Part shown: one piece after another, positions 42,272 through 52,306 of the stretch
How positions within the stretch are numbered: position 1 is the stretch's first letter
How the letters are laid out: each line of letters starts with the position of its first letter
Assembly: GCA_025359085.1 (NCBI GenBank)
Contig: JANYHL010000082.1
Span: forward strand, 62,001-126,000
Reading direction: 5' to 3'
Source of the DNA: Gammaproteobacteria bacterium
GTDB taxonomy: Bacteria > Pseudomonadota > Gammaproteobacteria > Burkholderiales > Burkholderiaceae_C
Length of the DNA: 64,000 nucleotides
Position numbers and translations under genes: made by a program
Notes under the pieces: model-generated
Seen by the model: only the letters and a program-made list of their open reading frames with translations
The model's database searches: none
What the model was told of the DNA's origin: nothing

Positions 42272-43360
42272 ACGGACCTGAACGCCTTGTTTTACAGCCC
42301 GGTCGTGAGTCGACTCGTGCCCTATGTGCCGGGGGAACAACCCCAAATTGACGGCTTGGTCAAGCTCAACACCAACGAAAACCCCTACCCCCCGTCAGCC
42401 CGTGTGATTGCCGCCATCCAGTGGGCGGCGCAGCAGGGTTTGCAGCTATATCCCGATCCTGAATCAACGGCACTGCGTCAAACCATTGCGGCCCATCACG
42501 GACTGGCGGCGCAGCAAGTGTTCCTGGGAAACGGCTCCGATGAGGTACTTGCGCATGCATTTTTCGCCTTTTTTCAGCAGAACTGCCCGCTGTTGATGCC
42601 CGACATCAGCTACAGCTTTTACCAGGTGTATTGCCGACTCTACGGTATCCCGGTTGAAACCGTGCCTTTGACCGACACCCTGGGCCTTGACGTCGCGGCG
42701 TACGCCCGTGCCGACGGAGCGGCTGTGGCGGGCGTGGTCATTGCCAACCCCAATGCCCCCACCGGTGTTGGCCTGGGGCTGCAACAGGTTGAACGACTCC
42801 TGCGCCTGCACCCGCAGCGCGTCGTGCTGGTGGATGAGGCCTATGTCGACTTCGGCGGCGACAGCGCCCTGCCACTGATTGCGCGGTATCCCAATCTGCT
42901 GGTGGTTCACACCTTGTCCAAGTCACGTTCACTGGCCGGTTTGCGGGTCGGTTTTGCCTGCGGTCAGCCTCACCTGATTGAGGCGCTGGAACGGGTCAAG
43001 AACAGCTTCAACTCCTATCCGCTGGACCGATTGGCCATTGCGGGCGGGGTCGCGGCTTTTGAGGATCTGGCCTATTTCGGGCAAACGCGCCGCGCCGTGA
43101 TGAGCAGCCGCGAAGGGTTGGTGCTGGCATTGGAAGATTTGGGCTTCCAGGTGCTGCCCTCAAAAGCCAATTTTGTGTTCGCACGCCATCCGCAGCACGA
43201 TGCGGCCCATGTTGCCACCGCCCTGCGCGCGCGCGGCGTGCTGGTGCGGCACTTCAAGCTGCCGCGCATCGAGCAGTACTTGCGGATCAGCATCGGCACG
43301 CCCCTGCAATGCGATGCCTTGGTGCAGGCGCTGGACTCAGTACTTGCGGCGCTGACTTAG
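42260..43360 (+). CDS. hisC: histidinol-phosphate aminotransferase
   Basis: 366 residues. The fold-type I PLP motifs are complete: [11 protein letters not shown] near the start, [27 protein letters not shown] and the PLP lysine in [15 protein letters not shown]. It catalyses the transamination step of histidine synthesis. The only plausible start is TTG 42260, inside dispersed-repeat copy 7, with no good ribosome site; there is no nearby in-frame ATG. It stands apart from other his genes. Its 3' end overlaps convergent rsgA by 24 bases. Confidence 0.93.
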   Translation: MKQNTDLNALFYSPVVSRLVPYVPGEQPQIDGLVKLNTNENPYPPSARVIAAIQWAAQQGLQLYPDPESTALRQTIAAHHGLAAQQVFLGNGSDEVLAHAFFAFFQQNCPLLMPDISYSFYQVYCRLYGIPVETVPLTDTLGLDVAAYARADGAAVAGVVIANPNAPTGVGLGLQQVERLLRLHPQRVVLVDEAYVDFGGDSALPLIARYPNLLVVHTLSKSRSLAGLRVGFACGQPHLIEALERVKNSFNSYPLDRLAIAGGVAAFEDLAYFGQTRRAVMSSREGLVLALEDLGFQVLPSKANFVFARHPQHDAAHVATALRARGVLVRHFKLPRIEQYLRISIGTPLQCDALVQALDSVLAALT

Positions 43361-44257
43361 CTCGGCATACAAATCGCTATATATTTTATAGCGATTGGCG
43401 CTTATTCCATCAGGGCTGCCGTCGGGTTTGACGGCGGCCATCACGCCACAGCCGGGTTCATGCAGGTGGCTGCAGTTATAAAACTTGCAGTTGGCCACAT
43501 GGGGTTTGAAGTCCGGCATGTAAGCGGCCAACTGGGCCGGGTCGATGTGGTTCAGACCAAACTCCTGGAAACCCGGCGAGTCGATCAACGCCGTGGTCTT
43601 GTCCGCGTCAACCCAGTACCAGGTGGTGCTGGTGGTGGTGTGTTTGCCCGAGTTGAGGGCTTGCGAAATTTCACCGGTCTGGGCCAGCGCGCCGGGCGCC
43701 AGCAGATTGATCAAGGTGCTCTTGCCCGCGCCCGACGGCCCCAGCACCAGCGTCGTTTTGCCGTGCAGCAGCTTGAGCAGTTCCGCCTGATCGACATCAC
43801 CCGACTGCTTGAGCGACAGCGGCAGCACGCCGTAATGCATTCGCCGGTAAGGACGCAGCCACGCCCAGGCGCGCGCGAAGGGCTCGACCAGATCACTTTT
43901 GTTGAGGGCAATGATGGGCGTGATGTGCTCGGCTTCGGCCGCGATCAGCGCGCGCGAGAGCTGGCTGCTGGAGAACTCAGGCTCTGCGGCGATCAGGATC
44001 AGTATCTGGTCCAGGTTGGCCGCAAATGACTTGGTCCGAACTTCATCCTGGCGGTAAAAGACATTGCGGCGTTCTTCGATCTTCTCGATCGTGCCTTCGT
44101 CCTGCGAGGCCTGCCACAAGACGCGGTCACCCACCAGCCCCTGGCTTTTTTTGCCGCGCGAGTGGCAGATCAAGCGTTTGCCTTGCGGCGTCTCCACCAG
44201 AAAGTGGCGACCATAGTTGGCGACGATCAAGCCGCGGTCGAGGGTGGCCCGTTCCAT
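43337..44257 (-). CDS. rsgA: ribosome small-subunit-dependent GTPase RsgA
   Basis: 306 residues from [19 protein letters not shown]; the longer frame upstream is shadow of the pterin dehydratase gene. An OB domain is followed by the permuted GTPase ([10 protein letters not shown] then [14 protein letters not shown] and DSPGFQEF) and a zinc knuckle [14 protein letters not shown]. It matures the 30S subunit. The last 27 residues are partly encoded by dispersed-repeat copy 8 ([12 protein letters not shown]). Confidence 0.95.
   Translation of the reverse strand: MERATLDRGLIVANYGRHFLVETPQGKRLICHSRGKKSQGLVGDRVLWQASQDEGTIEKIEERRNVFYRQDEVRTKSFAANLDQILILIAAEPEFSSSQLSRALIAAEAEHITPIIALNKSDLVEPFARAWAWLRPYRRMHYGVLPLSLKQSGDVDQAELLKLLHGKTTLVLGPSGAGKSTLINLLAPGALAQTGEISQALNSGKHTTTSTTWYWVDADKTTALIDSPGFQEFGLNHIDPAQLAAYMPDFKPHVANCKFYNCSHLHEPGCGVMAAVKPDGSPDGISANRYKIYSDLYAELSQRRKY
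43375..43420 (-). repeat. dispersed AT-rich repeat, copy 8 (3' end of rsgA)
   Basis: CGCTATATATTTTATAGCG then GCGCTTATTCC and a GGGCT block, aligned with copy 10. In frame at rsgA residues about 280-295. Confidence 0.65.
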
Positions 44258-44279
44258 CAAGCGTGTCCCGGCGGCGGCG

Positions 44280-44615
44280 TCATGCCAACAAGGCGTCAAC
44301 CCGCGCGGCGCTGTCAAAATCGGCGATCGAGAGACCGCCCACGTCATGGGTGTGGAAACGCACCACGCAGCGCTGGAAATGCACCGATAAATCAGGGTGG
44401 TGATCTTGCCGGTGGGCGATGAAGGCCAGCGCATTCACGAAGGCCATGGTCTCGTGGTAATTGGCAAAGCTGAAGGTCTTTTCAATGGCCACGTCGGCCC
44501 CATCGCCAGTCAGTCGCCAACCTTCGAGTCGGGCCAGATTAGCTACTATTTCTGTAGCATTAAACGCATGTTTGACAGGGGCTAGAGCCTCATTTGTCTT
44601 AAGAATCGTGTTCAT
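44280..44615 (-). CDS. phhB: pterin-4-alpha-carbinolamine dehydratase
   Basis: 111 residues. The active-site signature AHRQDHHPDLSVHFQRCVV followed by FHTHDVGGLSIADFDSAA is complete. It dehydrates 4a-hydroxytetrahydrobiopterin in phenylalanine hydroxylase recycling; phhA is not in the window. rsgA follows after 22 bases. Residues about 8-25 are encoded by dispersed-repeat copy 9. Confidence 0.93.
   Translation of the reverse strand: MNTILKTNEALAPVKHAFNATEIVANLARLEGWRLTGDGADVAIEKTFSFANYHETMAFVNALAFIAHRQDHHPDLSVHFQRCVVRFHTHDVGGLSIADFDSAARVDALLA
44542..44594 (-). repeat. dispersed AT-rich repeat, copy 9 (5' end of phhB)
   Basis: GCTACTATTTCTGTAGC, spacer, then GGGGCTAGAGCCTCATTT. Read in frame in phhB as EALAPVKHAFNATEIVA. 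Confidence 0.75.
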
Positions 44616-44636
44616 GGTGTTATTCGTTCGCTGGAT

Positions 44637-45914
44637 TCAGGTTGTCATCCGTGCCAGGCGCTCGGACGCCGGCGGATGTGAATAATAAAACCTCACATAC
44701 AGCGGGTCAGGCGTCAGCGTCGAGGCGTTGTCTTCATACAGCTTGAGCAGAGCCGTGGCGAGGTCTGGGCCGCTGGTATGAAGCACGGCATAGGCATCGG
44801 CTTCAAACTCGTGTTTGCGCGAGAACTGGGCCAAGACAGGCGCGATGAAGAAACTGAAAACTGGCAAGGCCAGCATGAACAGCAGCAGCGCCAGCGCGTC
44901 GTTGGGCGCGTTCAGATTGGGCTGTACCCCCAGCCCGCTGTAAAACCACGCCTTGGTGGCCAGCCAGCCCAGCAGGGCAAAACCCAGCAGGCTCAAGGCA
45001 AACATGGACACGATGCGCTTGATGATGTGCTTGTGCTTGAAGTGACCCAGCTCATGCGCCAGCACGGCGTCCACTTCACTGGCGGACAGTTTGGCCAGCA
45101 AGGTGTCATAAAACACCACGCGCTTGGACGCGCCAAAGCCGGTGAAATAGGCATTGGCGTGGGCACTGCGTTTGGAGCCATCCATCACAAACAAGCCCTT
45201 GGCGGCAAAGCCGCACCGCTGCATCAGCGCCGTCACGCGGGCCTTGAGTGCTTCATCCTCCAGTGGCGCAAACTTGTTGAACAGCGGCGCAATGAAAGTC
45301 GGGTAGATCAGCAGCAGCAGCAAGTTGAAACCCATCCAGACGCCCCAGGCCCACAGCCACCACCAGCCGCCCGCGGCGCCCATCATCCATAAAATCAGCG
45401 CGGCAATCGGCAGGCCCACGACGGCACCGATCAGACCGGACTTGAGCAAGTCCAGCAGCCAGAGCTTGGGCGTCATCTTGTTGAAACCAAAGCGCTCTTC
45501 GATCACGAAGGTCTGGTACAGCGTCACGGGCAAATCAATCAGGCCGCTGATCAGCACAAAGGCCGCGAGCAGCGCAATTTGCTGCCCCATGCCGCCGCCC
45601 AGCCACCCGAGCAGCGCCTGGTTGAGGCTGGACAGCCCACCCAGCAGGGTCCACCCCAAAAGTACGGCAGCACCCAGGACCAGCTCCAGCAGACCAAAAC
45701 GTGCTTTGGTGATGGTGTAGTCGGCCGCTTTCTGGTGCGCGGAAAGCAGGATGGTCTGGGCAAAGGCCGACGGCACTTGCCCGCGGTGAAGCGCCACATG
45801 CCGGATCTGCCGGGCGTTGAGCCAGAAGTTCAACACCAGGCCGAAGAGTAGCGTCGCCGCAAAAGCGACGGTTAATAGCCATGAAAGGGAAATGGAGGGA
45901 AACGGATCAGCCAT
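44637..45914 (-). CDS. M48 family metalloprotease (Ste24/CAAX protease type)
   Basis: 425 residues from [20 protein letters not shown]. Several membrane helices precede the zinc motif HELGH (287-291) and the downstream EFEADAYAV glutamate ligand. This Ste24-type architecture resembles CAAX prenyl protease 1; bacterial members act in envelope protein quality control. It diverges from orn with under 40 bases between starts. Confidence 0.92.
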   Translation of the reverse strand: MADPFPSISLSWLLTVAFAATLLFGLVLNFWLNARQIRHVALHRGQVPSAFAQTILLSAHQKAADYTITKARFGLLELVLGAAVLLGWTLLGGLSSLNQALLGWLGGGMGQQIALLAAFVLISGLIDLPVTLYQTFVIEERFGFNKMTPKLWLLDLLKSGLIGAVVGLPIAALILWMMGAAGGWWWLWAWGVWMGFNLLLLLIYPTFIAPLFNKFAPLEDEALKARVTALMQRCGFAAKGLFVMDGSKRSAHANAYFTGFGASKRVVFYDTLLAKLSASEVDAVLAHELGHFKHKHIIKRIVSMFALSLLGFALLGWLATKAWFYSGLGVQPNLNAPNDALALLLFMLALPVFSFFIAPVLAQFSRKHEFEADAYAVLHTSGPDLATALLKLYEDNASTLTPDPLYVRFYYSHPPASERLARMTT

Positions 45915-45951
45915 GGCGAGCGAGTTTATGTCATCGGCGACAATTCCCGCC

Positions 45952-46539
45952 ATGGATTTCATCAACACCCCTGTGACGAGCGCATCGCTGGCCAAATCTG
46001 ACCAAAACCTGGTGTGGCTTGATTGCGAGATGACGGGTCTTGACCCGGAGATTGAACGGATCATTGAAATTGCCGTGATCGTCACCGGACCTCACCTTGA
46101 ATGCCGAATCGAAGGCCCGGTGCTGGTGATCCATCAAAGCAACGAACTGCTTGACCAGATGGACAAGTGGAACAAAGGCACCCATGGCAAAAGCGGCTTG
46201 ATCGACAAGGTCAAGGCATCGACCGTGCTGGAGGCACAGGCGGAGACGCAGCTGATCGAGTTCCTGAGTCAGTATGTGCCCAAGAAGGGCAGCCCCATGT
46301 GTGGCAACAGCATTGGGCAGGACCGGCGTTTTTTGGCGAAATACATGCCCAAGCTGGAAGCATTTTTTCATTACCGCAATCTGGATGTGAGCACGCTCAA
46401 GGAGTTGTCCAAACGCTGGCGCCCCGATGTGTACAAATCGTTTAAAAAGATGCAACGCCACACCGCCTTGGCCGATGTGCATGAGTCGATTGACGAACTG
46501 GAACACTACCGCAAACACTTCATCAAACTGACTGATTAG
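45952..46539 (+). CDS. orn: oligoribonuclease
   Basis: 195 residues from [20 protein letters not shown]; upstream in-frame ATGs at 45913 and 45928 are possible, but would overlap or abut the divergent protease gene. DEDDh motifs [22 protein letters not shown] and [14 protein letters not shown] are complete. Orn degrades 2-5-base RNA fragments and pGpG, ending RNA and c-di-GMP turnover. Confidence 0.95.
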   Translation: MDFINTPVTSASLAKSDQNLVWLDCEMTGLDPEIERIIEIAVIVTGPHLECRIEGPVLVIHQSNELLDQMDKWNKGTHGKSGLIDKVKASTVLEAQAETQLIEFLSQYVPKKGSPMCGNSIGQDRRFLAKYMPKLEAFFHYRNLDVSTLKELSKRWRPDVYKSFKKMQRHTALADVHESIDELEHYRKHFIKLTD

Positions 46540-46775
46540 GTAGAAACCCGAATCCATGCCATAATTCAAGGCTGTACTGCAAGCTGCCGTGCATATTTGT
46601 ACATCTCCCTTCATTCACAGGCCTACAGCGAATTCGCATTTGCGTTTTCCACAAAAGGGCCCCAGCGCTGATTGAACTCCTTGTGAGTCAGAGCAGGTTT
46701 CGTTTGATGGTTGATGTTTTTTAACCATTGACGGAGCAGTCGCCTACCCTGCGGCGCTCGCGTGTGAGTAAATTC

Positions 46776-48653
46776 ATGACTGACGCTTTTTCAACGACAG
46801 GCGAAACATCGCTTGTCGAAAACTTTTCCAATGCCATCCCGCAGACGACGCAAAACCTTGCGCCAGTCGCTACGGCAATTCAAACTGCCGCGGTTGAACC
46901 CGTCGCCGAGGTCCCCAATGGCTTTGTCACTCTGGGCCTCGCGCCCGAGTTGATTCAAGCCGTGAAAGACCTGGGTTTCACCCAGCCCACCCCGGTGCAG
47001 CTGAAGACCATCCCCCTGGCCATGCAAGGCCACAGTGCAGCCGATGACACAGCACGTTTTATTGACTTGATGGTGTCAAGCCAGACCGGCAGTGGCAAGA
47101 CCGCCGCTTTTCTGTTGCCGGTGCTGCACACCCTGCTGACCCAGCAAGCGCAAGCCGAGGCGAAAGAACGTAGCGATTTCGAGCGCGCCGTGGCTGACGC
47201 TGCGGCTAAAGGCGAAGCCCCGCCCAAGCGCGCCAAGCGCAAAGACCCGACCAACCCACGCCATTTCGCACCGGCCGCACCCGGCGCCTTGATTGTTTGC
47301 CCGACGCGGGAACTGGCCCAACAAGTCGCCCACGACGCCATTGATCTGGTGCAGCATTGCCGCGGCCTGCGCGTTGCCAATATTGTGGGCGGCATGCCTT
47401 ACCAGTTGCAGATTGCCAAACTGCAAAATGCCAATCTGGTGGTCGCCACCCCCGGGCGTTTGCTGGATCTGCAGCGCTCGATGCAAATCAAGCTTGATCA
47501 GGTGCAGTTCCTCGTGGTTGACGAAGCCGACCGAATGCTGGACCTGGGTTTCTCCGATGATCTCGCTGAAATCAATCAGTTGACCATTGAGCGCAAGCAA
47601 ACCATGATGTTCAGTGCCACGTTCGCACCGCGCATTCAGCAACTCGCTTCACGCGTGATGCGCGAACCGCAAAAACTGCAAATCGATTCGCCGCAAGAAA
47701 AACACGCCAACATCAGCCAAAAGCTGTTCTGGGCAGACAACGCCCAGCACAAGCGCAAATTGCTCGACCACTGGTTGCGCGACACCACCATCAACCAGGC
47801 GCTGGTGTTTGCCAGCACCCAGATCGAGTGTGACGGCTTGGCCAACGACCTGCAGCAAGAAGGTTTCTCCGCTGTTGCCTTGCACGGTGCTTTGAGCCAG
47901 GGCCTGCGCAACCGCCGCTTGATGGCCTTGCGCCAAGGTCAGGTGCAGATTCTGGTCGCAACCGATGTGGCCGCGCGCGGCATCGACGTGCCCACCATCA
48001 CCCATGTGTTCAATTTCGGTTTGCCCATGAAGGCTGAAGACTACACCCACCGTATCGGACGCACCGGTCGCGCCGGGCGTGACGGCATTGCCGTGACCTT
48101 TGCCGAGTTCCGTGATCGGCGCAAGATCATGGACATCGAGCACTACAGCCACCAGCAGTTCAAGGGCGAAACCATTCCCGGCATGGAGCCGCAACAGCGT
48201 TTCCCTGATTCGCGCCCCACTTCCAATTTTGGCGGCCGTGAAAGCCGCAGTGGTGGCGGTGACTACCATTCGCGTGAACGCAGTTTTGGTGGCGGCGGCG
48301 GCGGCGGTGGCGCTGGCCGTGCGGGCGGCTTCGGCGCTAACCGGGGTGGCTTTGCGGACAGAAACGCGGGCGCGCCCCGTGATTCAGGCAACAACGGTTA
48401 CCAAAATGCCAGCAATGGCGGTTTTGGTCAACGCGATACCCGCAGTGGCGGCGCACCCGAAGGTTTCAACTACGAACGCAAAGGCGGCTTCAATGATCGT
48501 TTTGCCGGCGCCCGCAACGACGGTGCTGCACCGCGCGGTGATTTTGGTGCCCGCAAGCCTGCGTTTGGCAAGCCGATGGGTGTGAAACCCGGCAACGGCG
48601 GCAAGGTGTTTGTTCCGCGCGACGCCAAGAAACGCCCTGCGCGCAGCGCTTGA
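46776..48653 (+). CDS. DEAD-box RNA helicase (RhlE-like)
   Basis: 625 residues from ATG 46776 (an in-frame TTG at 46728 is less likely). The Q motif GFTQPTPVQ, P-loop SSQTGSGKT near residue 103, VVDEADRMLDLGF near 248, FSATF and HRIGRTGRAGRDG are all present. A charged insert near 150-185 (KERSDFERAVADAAAKGEAP) is typical of betaproteobacterial members. The last 130 residues are Gly/Arg/Asn-rich with a GGGGGGGGAGRAGG run. The leader of about 200 bases has a TGCCATAAT extended -10-like box near 46557. Such helicases unwind structured mRNA or rRNA, often in the cold. Confidence 0.93.
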   Translation: MTDAFSTTGETSLVENFSNAIPQTTQNLAPVATAIQTAAVEPVAEVPNGFVTLGLAPELIQAVKDLGFTQPTPVQLKTIPLAMQGHSAADDTARFIDLMVSSQTGSGKTAAFLLPVLHTLLTQQAQAEAKERSDFERAVADAAAKGEAPPKRAKRKDPTNPRHFAPAAPGALIVCPTRELAQQVAHDAIDLVQHCRGLRVANIVGGMPYQLQIAKLQNANLVVATPGRLLDLQRSMQIKLDQVQFLVVDEADRMLDLGFSDDLAEINQLTIERKQTMMFSATFAPRIQQLASRVMREPQKLQIDSPQEKHANISQKLFWADNAQHKRKLLDHWLRDTTINQALVFASTQIECDGLANDLQQEGFSAVALHGALSQGLRNRRLMALRQGQVQILVATDVAARGIDVPTITHVFNFGLPMKAEDYTHRIGRTGRAGRDGIAVTFAEFRDRRKIMDIEHYSHQQFKGETIPGMEPQQRFPDSRPTSNFGGRESRSGGGDYHSRERSFGGGGGGGGAGRAGGFGANRGGFADRNAGAPRDSGNNGYQNASNGGFGQRDTRSGGAPEGFNYERKGGFNDRFAGARNDGAAPRGDFGARKPAFGKPMGVKPGNGGKVFVPRDAKKRPARSA

Positions 48654-48750
48654 TGCCCGTTCTGTGCCAGGGACGCAGCGCAATCAACACCAAAAAATAG
48701 GTCTTCCGCTGGCCACTGGCGGCGACCGCAGCCAAGCGGACGCCATCAAC

Positions 48751-48788
48751 AAAAAACCCCCGTAAATCATTGATTTACGGGGGTTTTT
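48751..48788. terminator. bidirectional rho-independent terminator
   Basis: Perfect stem ACCCCCGTAAATCA / TGATTTACGGGGGT flanked by A and T runs, between the helicase gene and the opposing tRNA-Ser. Confidence 0.93.
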
Positions 48789-48830
48789 ACTTTGTTGATG
48801 GACTTCTTTGGAAGCCTAAAAACTGATTTT

Positions 48831-48923
48831 TGGCGGAAACGGAGAGATTCGAACTCTCGAGGAGGCTCTACACCCCCTACTCCCTTAGCAGGGGAGCACC
48901 TTCGGCCACTCGGTCACGTTTCC
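48831..48923 (-). tRNA. tRNA-Ser (anticodon GCT)
   Basis: On the minus strand the acceptor GGAAACG (48923-48917) pairs with CGTTTCC, followed by G and CCA. The anticodon loop CTGCTAA gives GCT, reading AGC/AGU. The long variable arm (about 20 bases) fits the serine class. Length 93. Confidence 0.96.
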
Positions 48924-48962
48924 TGAACAGCCAATATTATCTCATGAGTCGGACGGTATTTT

Positions 48963-50231
48963 TTAAGCGGGCGCCTGTTCCAGCTCAAAAGCCTTGTGCA
49001 ATGCGCGCACCGCCAGCTCCATGTACTTCTCGTCAATCACCACCGAGGTCTTGATTTCAGACGTGGAAATCATTTGAATGTTGATGCCTTCTTCACTCAG
49101 GACACGAAACATTTTACTGGCCACGCCCACATGGCTGCGCATGCCAATGCCGACAATCGACACCTTGCAGATTTTGGCGTCACCCGCCACCTCCAGGGCG
49201 CCCAGCTTGGGCAGCACTTCTTCTTTCAGCAGATCGATCGTCTTGGCGTAGTCACCCCGGTTGACCGTGAAGCTGAAGTCAGTCCGGCCATCTTTGCTGA
49301 TGTTCTGAATGATCACATCGACTTCAATATTGGCATCGGCCACGGCACCCAGAATCTGGTAGGCAATACCGGGCTTGTCGGGCACGCCCAGCACGGAGAT
49401 TTTGGCTTCGTCGCGGCTGAATGCGATGCCGGAAACAATGGCTTGCTCCATGTGTTCGTCTTCCTCAAAAGTGATCAGGGTGCCAGAAGCGGCTTCCTCG
49501 TTGATATCAATGTCCCAGGGCGTAAAACTGCTCAAGACCCGCAGCTTCACTTTGTATTTACCGGCAAATTCAACCGAGCGAATCTGCAGCACTTTGGAGC
49601 CCATGGAGGCCATCTCCAGCATCTCCTCAAAGCTCACCGTCTTTAAGCGACGGGCGTCGGGCACGACCCGCGGGTCGGTGGTGTAGACGCCATCGACATC
49701 GGTATAGATCAGGCATTCATCGGCCTTCATGGCCGCAGACACGGCCACCGCCGACGTATCCGAGCCACCGCGCCCCAGCGTGGTGATGTTGCCCAGTTCG
49801 TCCAGCCCTTGAAAACCGGTGACGATGACCACCCGGCCCGCGTCCAGATCAGCGCGCACCTTGGTGTCTTCAATCGACTCGATGCGGGCTTTGGTGTACG
49901 CGCTGTTGGTGCGAATCGGCACTTGCCAGCCGGCATAGCTGACGGACTCCAGGCCCTCCGCTTGCAGTGCAATGGCCAGCAAGGCGCTGGAGGCCTGCTC
50001 GCCGGTGGCGGCCAGCATGTCGAGCTCGCGGCTATAGGAATCCGTCGCCTTCGCAGGTGCCAGCTCTTTGGCCAGCGCCAGCAAACGGTTGGTTTCGCCG
50101 CTCATGGCGCTGGGTACAACCACCATCTGGTGGCCGGCCCGCGCCCATTTGGCAACGCGTTTGGCGACGTTGCGGATACGCTCGGTGGAGCCCATCGACG
50201 TGCCGCCGTATTTGTGAACAATCAATGCCAT
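48963..50231 (-). CDS. lysC: aspartate kinase
   Basis: 422 residues, MALIVHKYGGTSMGSTERI. The kinase signature KYGGTSMG, GRGGSDTSAVAVSAAMKADE and tandem C-terminal ACT domains (ISVLGVPDKPGIAYQILGAV; VGIGMRSHVGVASKMFRVLS) are clear. It phosphorylates aspartate at the head of the lysine, threonine and methionine pathways and is likely feedback-inhibited through the ACT domains. It begins 9 bases after tilS ends. Confidence 0.96.
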   Translation of the reverse strand: MALIVHKYGGTSMGSTERIRNVAKRVAKWARAGHQMVVVPSAMSGETNRLLALAKELAPAKATDSYSRELDMLAATGEQASSALLAIALQAEGLESVSYAGWQVPIRTNSAYTKARIESIEDTKVRADLDAGRVVIVTGFQGLDELGNITTLGRGGSDTSAVAVSAAMKADECLIYTDVDGVYTTDPRVVPDARRLKTVSFEEMLEMASMGSKVLQIRSVEFAGKYKVKLRVLSSFTPWDIDINEEAASGTLITFEEDEHMEQAIVSGIAFSRDEAKISVLGVPDKPGIAYQILGAVADANIEVDVIIQNISKDGRTDFSFTVNRGDYAKTIDLLKEEVLPKLGALEVAGDAKICKVSIVGIGMRSHVGVASKMFRVLSEEGINIQMISTSEIKTSVVIDEKYMELAVRALHKAFELEQAPA

Positions 50232-50240
50232 TGCTAAGAT

Positions 50241-51206
50241 TTAGTAGTGCAAAACTGAGGGATTGTACCAATGCAGCGTCGCAGCTCTGCGCTCGCAAAA
50301 GCCCGTGCCAACCTTGATTCGAATCTGGTGGCCTCGCGTGGTGCAAACGGCAATCTGGTCCAGCAGCTCAGTCAATTGCGCCGTGCTGGGCACAGTTTGA
50401 AAAGCGGTGTTGAGCCAATGGCGCAGCACATTGGCTTGTCGTGGGCGACTCAACCCTTGCAGCAACGCAATCACGGGTGGGATACCAATGTGCGCCATAT
50501 CTTGCGCCGCCACATCAAGCAACACCGCCTGCGCCTGCGCGGCATGAGCGGCACTGCGCGCAAAAGTATCGCGAAATTGCGCAAAGGTGGCGTCCAACGC
50601 GGGCAGCAAGCGCGCTCGGATACGGTTGCGGGTGAACTGTTCATCGCCATTGGTCGGGTCCTCAATCCACGCCGCTCCACGAGCGACCAACCAGCGCCGG
50701 ATTTCTGACGCCGCCACCCGCAGCAGCGGGCGGTGGTATGTGAGCCCGGCGCGCTGCCAACTCGCCGGCATGGCGCTCATGCCTGGCAAGCCAGCACCCC
50801 GACTCAGCGCCAGCAGCAGCGTTTCCACCTGATCGTCGGCATGCTGCGCTATTGCTATATTTTTTATAGCTGATTGCCCATATTCCACGAGGGCTACAGC
50901 CTCAAAAGCCTTGTATCTGGCACGGCGAGCTGCATCTTCGGGGCTCTGGCCCGAGGCGTGACGCGCGTCCACGCGCTTGACCACCAGCGGCAAGCCCAGC
51001 CGCGCGCAAACCGTCTGGCAGTGCTGTTCGAACTCATCGCCCGCCGCCTGCAGACCGTGGTGAATGTGGATGGCGTGCACCTGCCCCGGCCATTTTTCAG
51101 CACAGGCCAGCAGCAAAGCGGTGGAGTCTGCCCCGCCACTGAAGCCCACCGCCAGCGGCAGGGTCGGCCTGAAGGCCGCCATGGCGTCCGAGAGGGTGGC
51201 AGTCAA
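50241..51206 (-). CDS. tilS: tRNA(Ile)-lysidine synthase
   Basis: 321 residues. The PP-loop SGGADS (23-28) and the second motif AQHADDQVETLLLALSRGAG are intact; the C-terminal domain is short. It makes lysidine at C34 of tRNA-Ile(CAU) and is essential. Residues about 101-119 (FEAVALVEYGQSAIKNIAI), just before HADDQ, are encoded by dispersed-repeat copy 10, yet overall spacing between motifs is normal. Confidence 0.94.
   Translation of the reverse strand: MTATLSDAMAAFRPTLPLAVGFSGGADSTALLLACAEKWPGQVHAIHIHHGLQAAGDEFEQHCQTVCARLGLPLVVKRVDARHASGQSPEDAARRARYKAFEAVALVEYGQSAIKNIAIAQHADDQVETLLLALSRGAGLPGMSAMPASWQRAGLTYHRPLLRVAASEIRRWLVARGAAWIEDPTNGDEQFTRNRIRARLLPALDATFAQFRDTFARSAAHAAQAQAVLLDVAAQDMAHIGIPPVIALLQGLSRPRQANVLRHWLNTAFQTVPSTAQLTELLDQIAVCTTRGHQIRIKVGTGFCERRAATLHWYNPSVLHY
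50854..50907 (-). repeat. dispersed AT-rich repeat, copy 10 (inside tilS)
   Basis: GCTATATTTTTTATAGC (50854-50870), spacer TGATTGCCCATATTCCAC, then GAGGGCTACAGCCTC. Strong match to copies 4 and 8. Confidence 0.8.
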
Positions 51207-51255
51207 ACGGCCACCTGACTACAGACTGCAAACAATGGAAAAGGGCCGGTCCGCG

Positions 51256-52233
51256 CTACTTGGCCGCCGCCTTGGTATCAATGAATCGGCCATAGCTTTG
51301 CAGCCGTTCATAGCGACGCTCCAGCAGTTCCTTGACCTTGAGGTCGTTGACCTGGCGAAAGGCGTCATTCAAGGCGCGCTTGAGAAAGGCGGCCATCTGC
51401 TTGTAATCGCGGTGCGCACCGCCGACCGGCTCATTGACGATCTTGTCAATCACGCCGAGCGCCTTGAGCCGGTGCGCGGTAATGCCCAGCGCGTCTGCCG
51501 CCTCTTGGGCCTTGTCGGACGTTTTCCAGAGGATGGAGGCACAGCCTTCGGGACTGATCACCGAATAAATCGAGTACTGCAGCATCAGCACCTGGTCGCC
51601 AATGGAGATCGCCAAGGCACCGCCCGAACCACCTTCGCCAATGATGGTGGTGATGATCGGGACCTCCAGCTGTGCCATCTCGAAAATATTGCGGCCAATG
51701 GCCTCCGACTGCCCCCGTTCTTCGGCATCAATGCCGGGATAGGCACCGGGCGTATCGACAAAGGTGAACAAGGGCAAATTGAATTTTTCAGCGGTTTTCA
51801 TGAGGCGCAGCGCCTTGCGGTAGCCCTCCGGCTTGGTCATGCCAAAGTTGCGCAGACCCCGCTCTTTGGTGTCACGCCCTTTTTGTTGGCCCAGCACCAT
51901 GCAGGGCGTGCCATTGAAACGCGCCAGCCCGCCCACAATGCTCTGGTCATCCGCAAAATGACGGTCTCCGTGCAATTCCACAAAATGGGTGAAGATGTCG
52001 TTGATGTAATCCAGCGTATAAGGCCGCTCTGGATGACGGGCAATTTTGGTGATTTGCCACGGTGTCAGATCGCTGTAAATGTCTTTGGTGAGCTGCTGAC
52101 TTTTCTTGGCCAGTTGACCAATTTCAGTCGAAATATCCACCGCCGACTCGGTCTGCACATAGCGCAGCTCTTCAATCTTGTTTTCGAGATCGGCAATCGG
52201 CTGCTCAAAATCGAGGAATGTTTTCTTAGCCAC
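51256..52233 (-). CDS. accA: acetyl-CoA carboxylase carboxyltransferase subunit alpha
   Basis: 325 residues, [20 protein letters not shown]. The carboxyltransferase core is typical: [36 protein letters not shown] and [10 protein letters not shown]. It works with AccD to transfer carboxyl to acetyl-CoA in fatty-acid synthesis. It lies upstream of tilS-lysC on the same strand with a gap of about 50 bases. Confidence 0.97.
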   Translation of the reverse strand: MAKKTFLDFEQPIADLENKIEELRYVQTESAVDISTEIGQLAKKSQQLTKDIYSDLTPWQITKIARHPERPYTLDYINDIFTHFVELHGDRHFADDQSIVGGLARFNGTPCMVLGQQKGRDTKERGLRNFGMTKPEGYRKALRLMKTAEKFNLPLFTFVDTPGAYPGIDAEERGQSEAIGRNIFEMAQLEVPIITTIIGEGGSGGALAISIGDQVLMLQYSIYSVISPEGCASILWKTSDKAQEAADALGITAHRLKALGVIDKIVNEPVGGAHRDYKQMAAFLKRALNDAFRQVNDLKVKELLERRYERLQSYGRFIDTKAAAK

Positions 52234-52306
52234 AAACTTTTCCTTTAAATAGTCGGGGACAGCACTTGTTCGGCTTTCGCATCGCGGCGATCCACCCCAA
52301 ACGTTT

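Noticed and set aside
51064-52248. 394-codon plus-strand open frame
   Set aside because: Antisense to tilS and accA, both secure.
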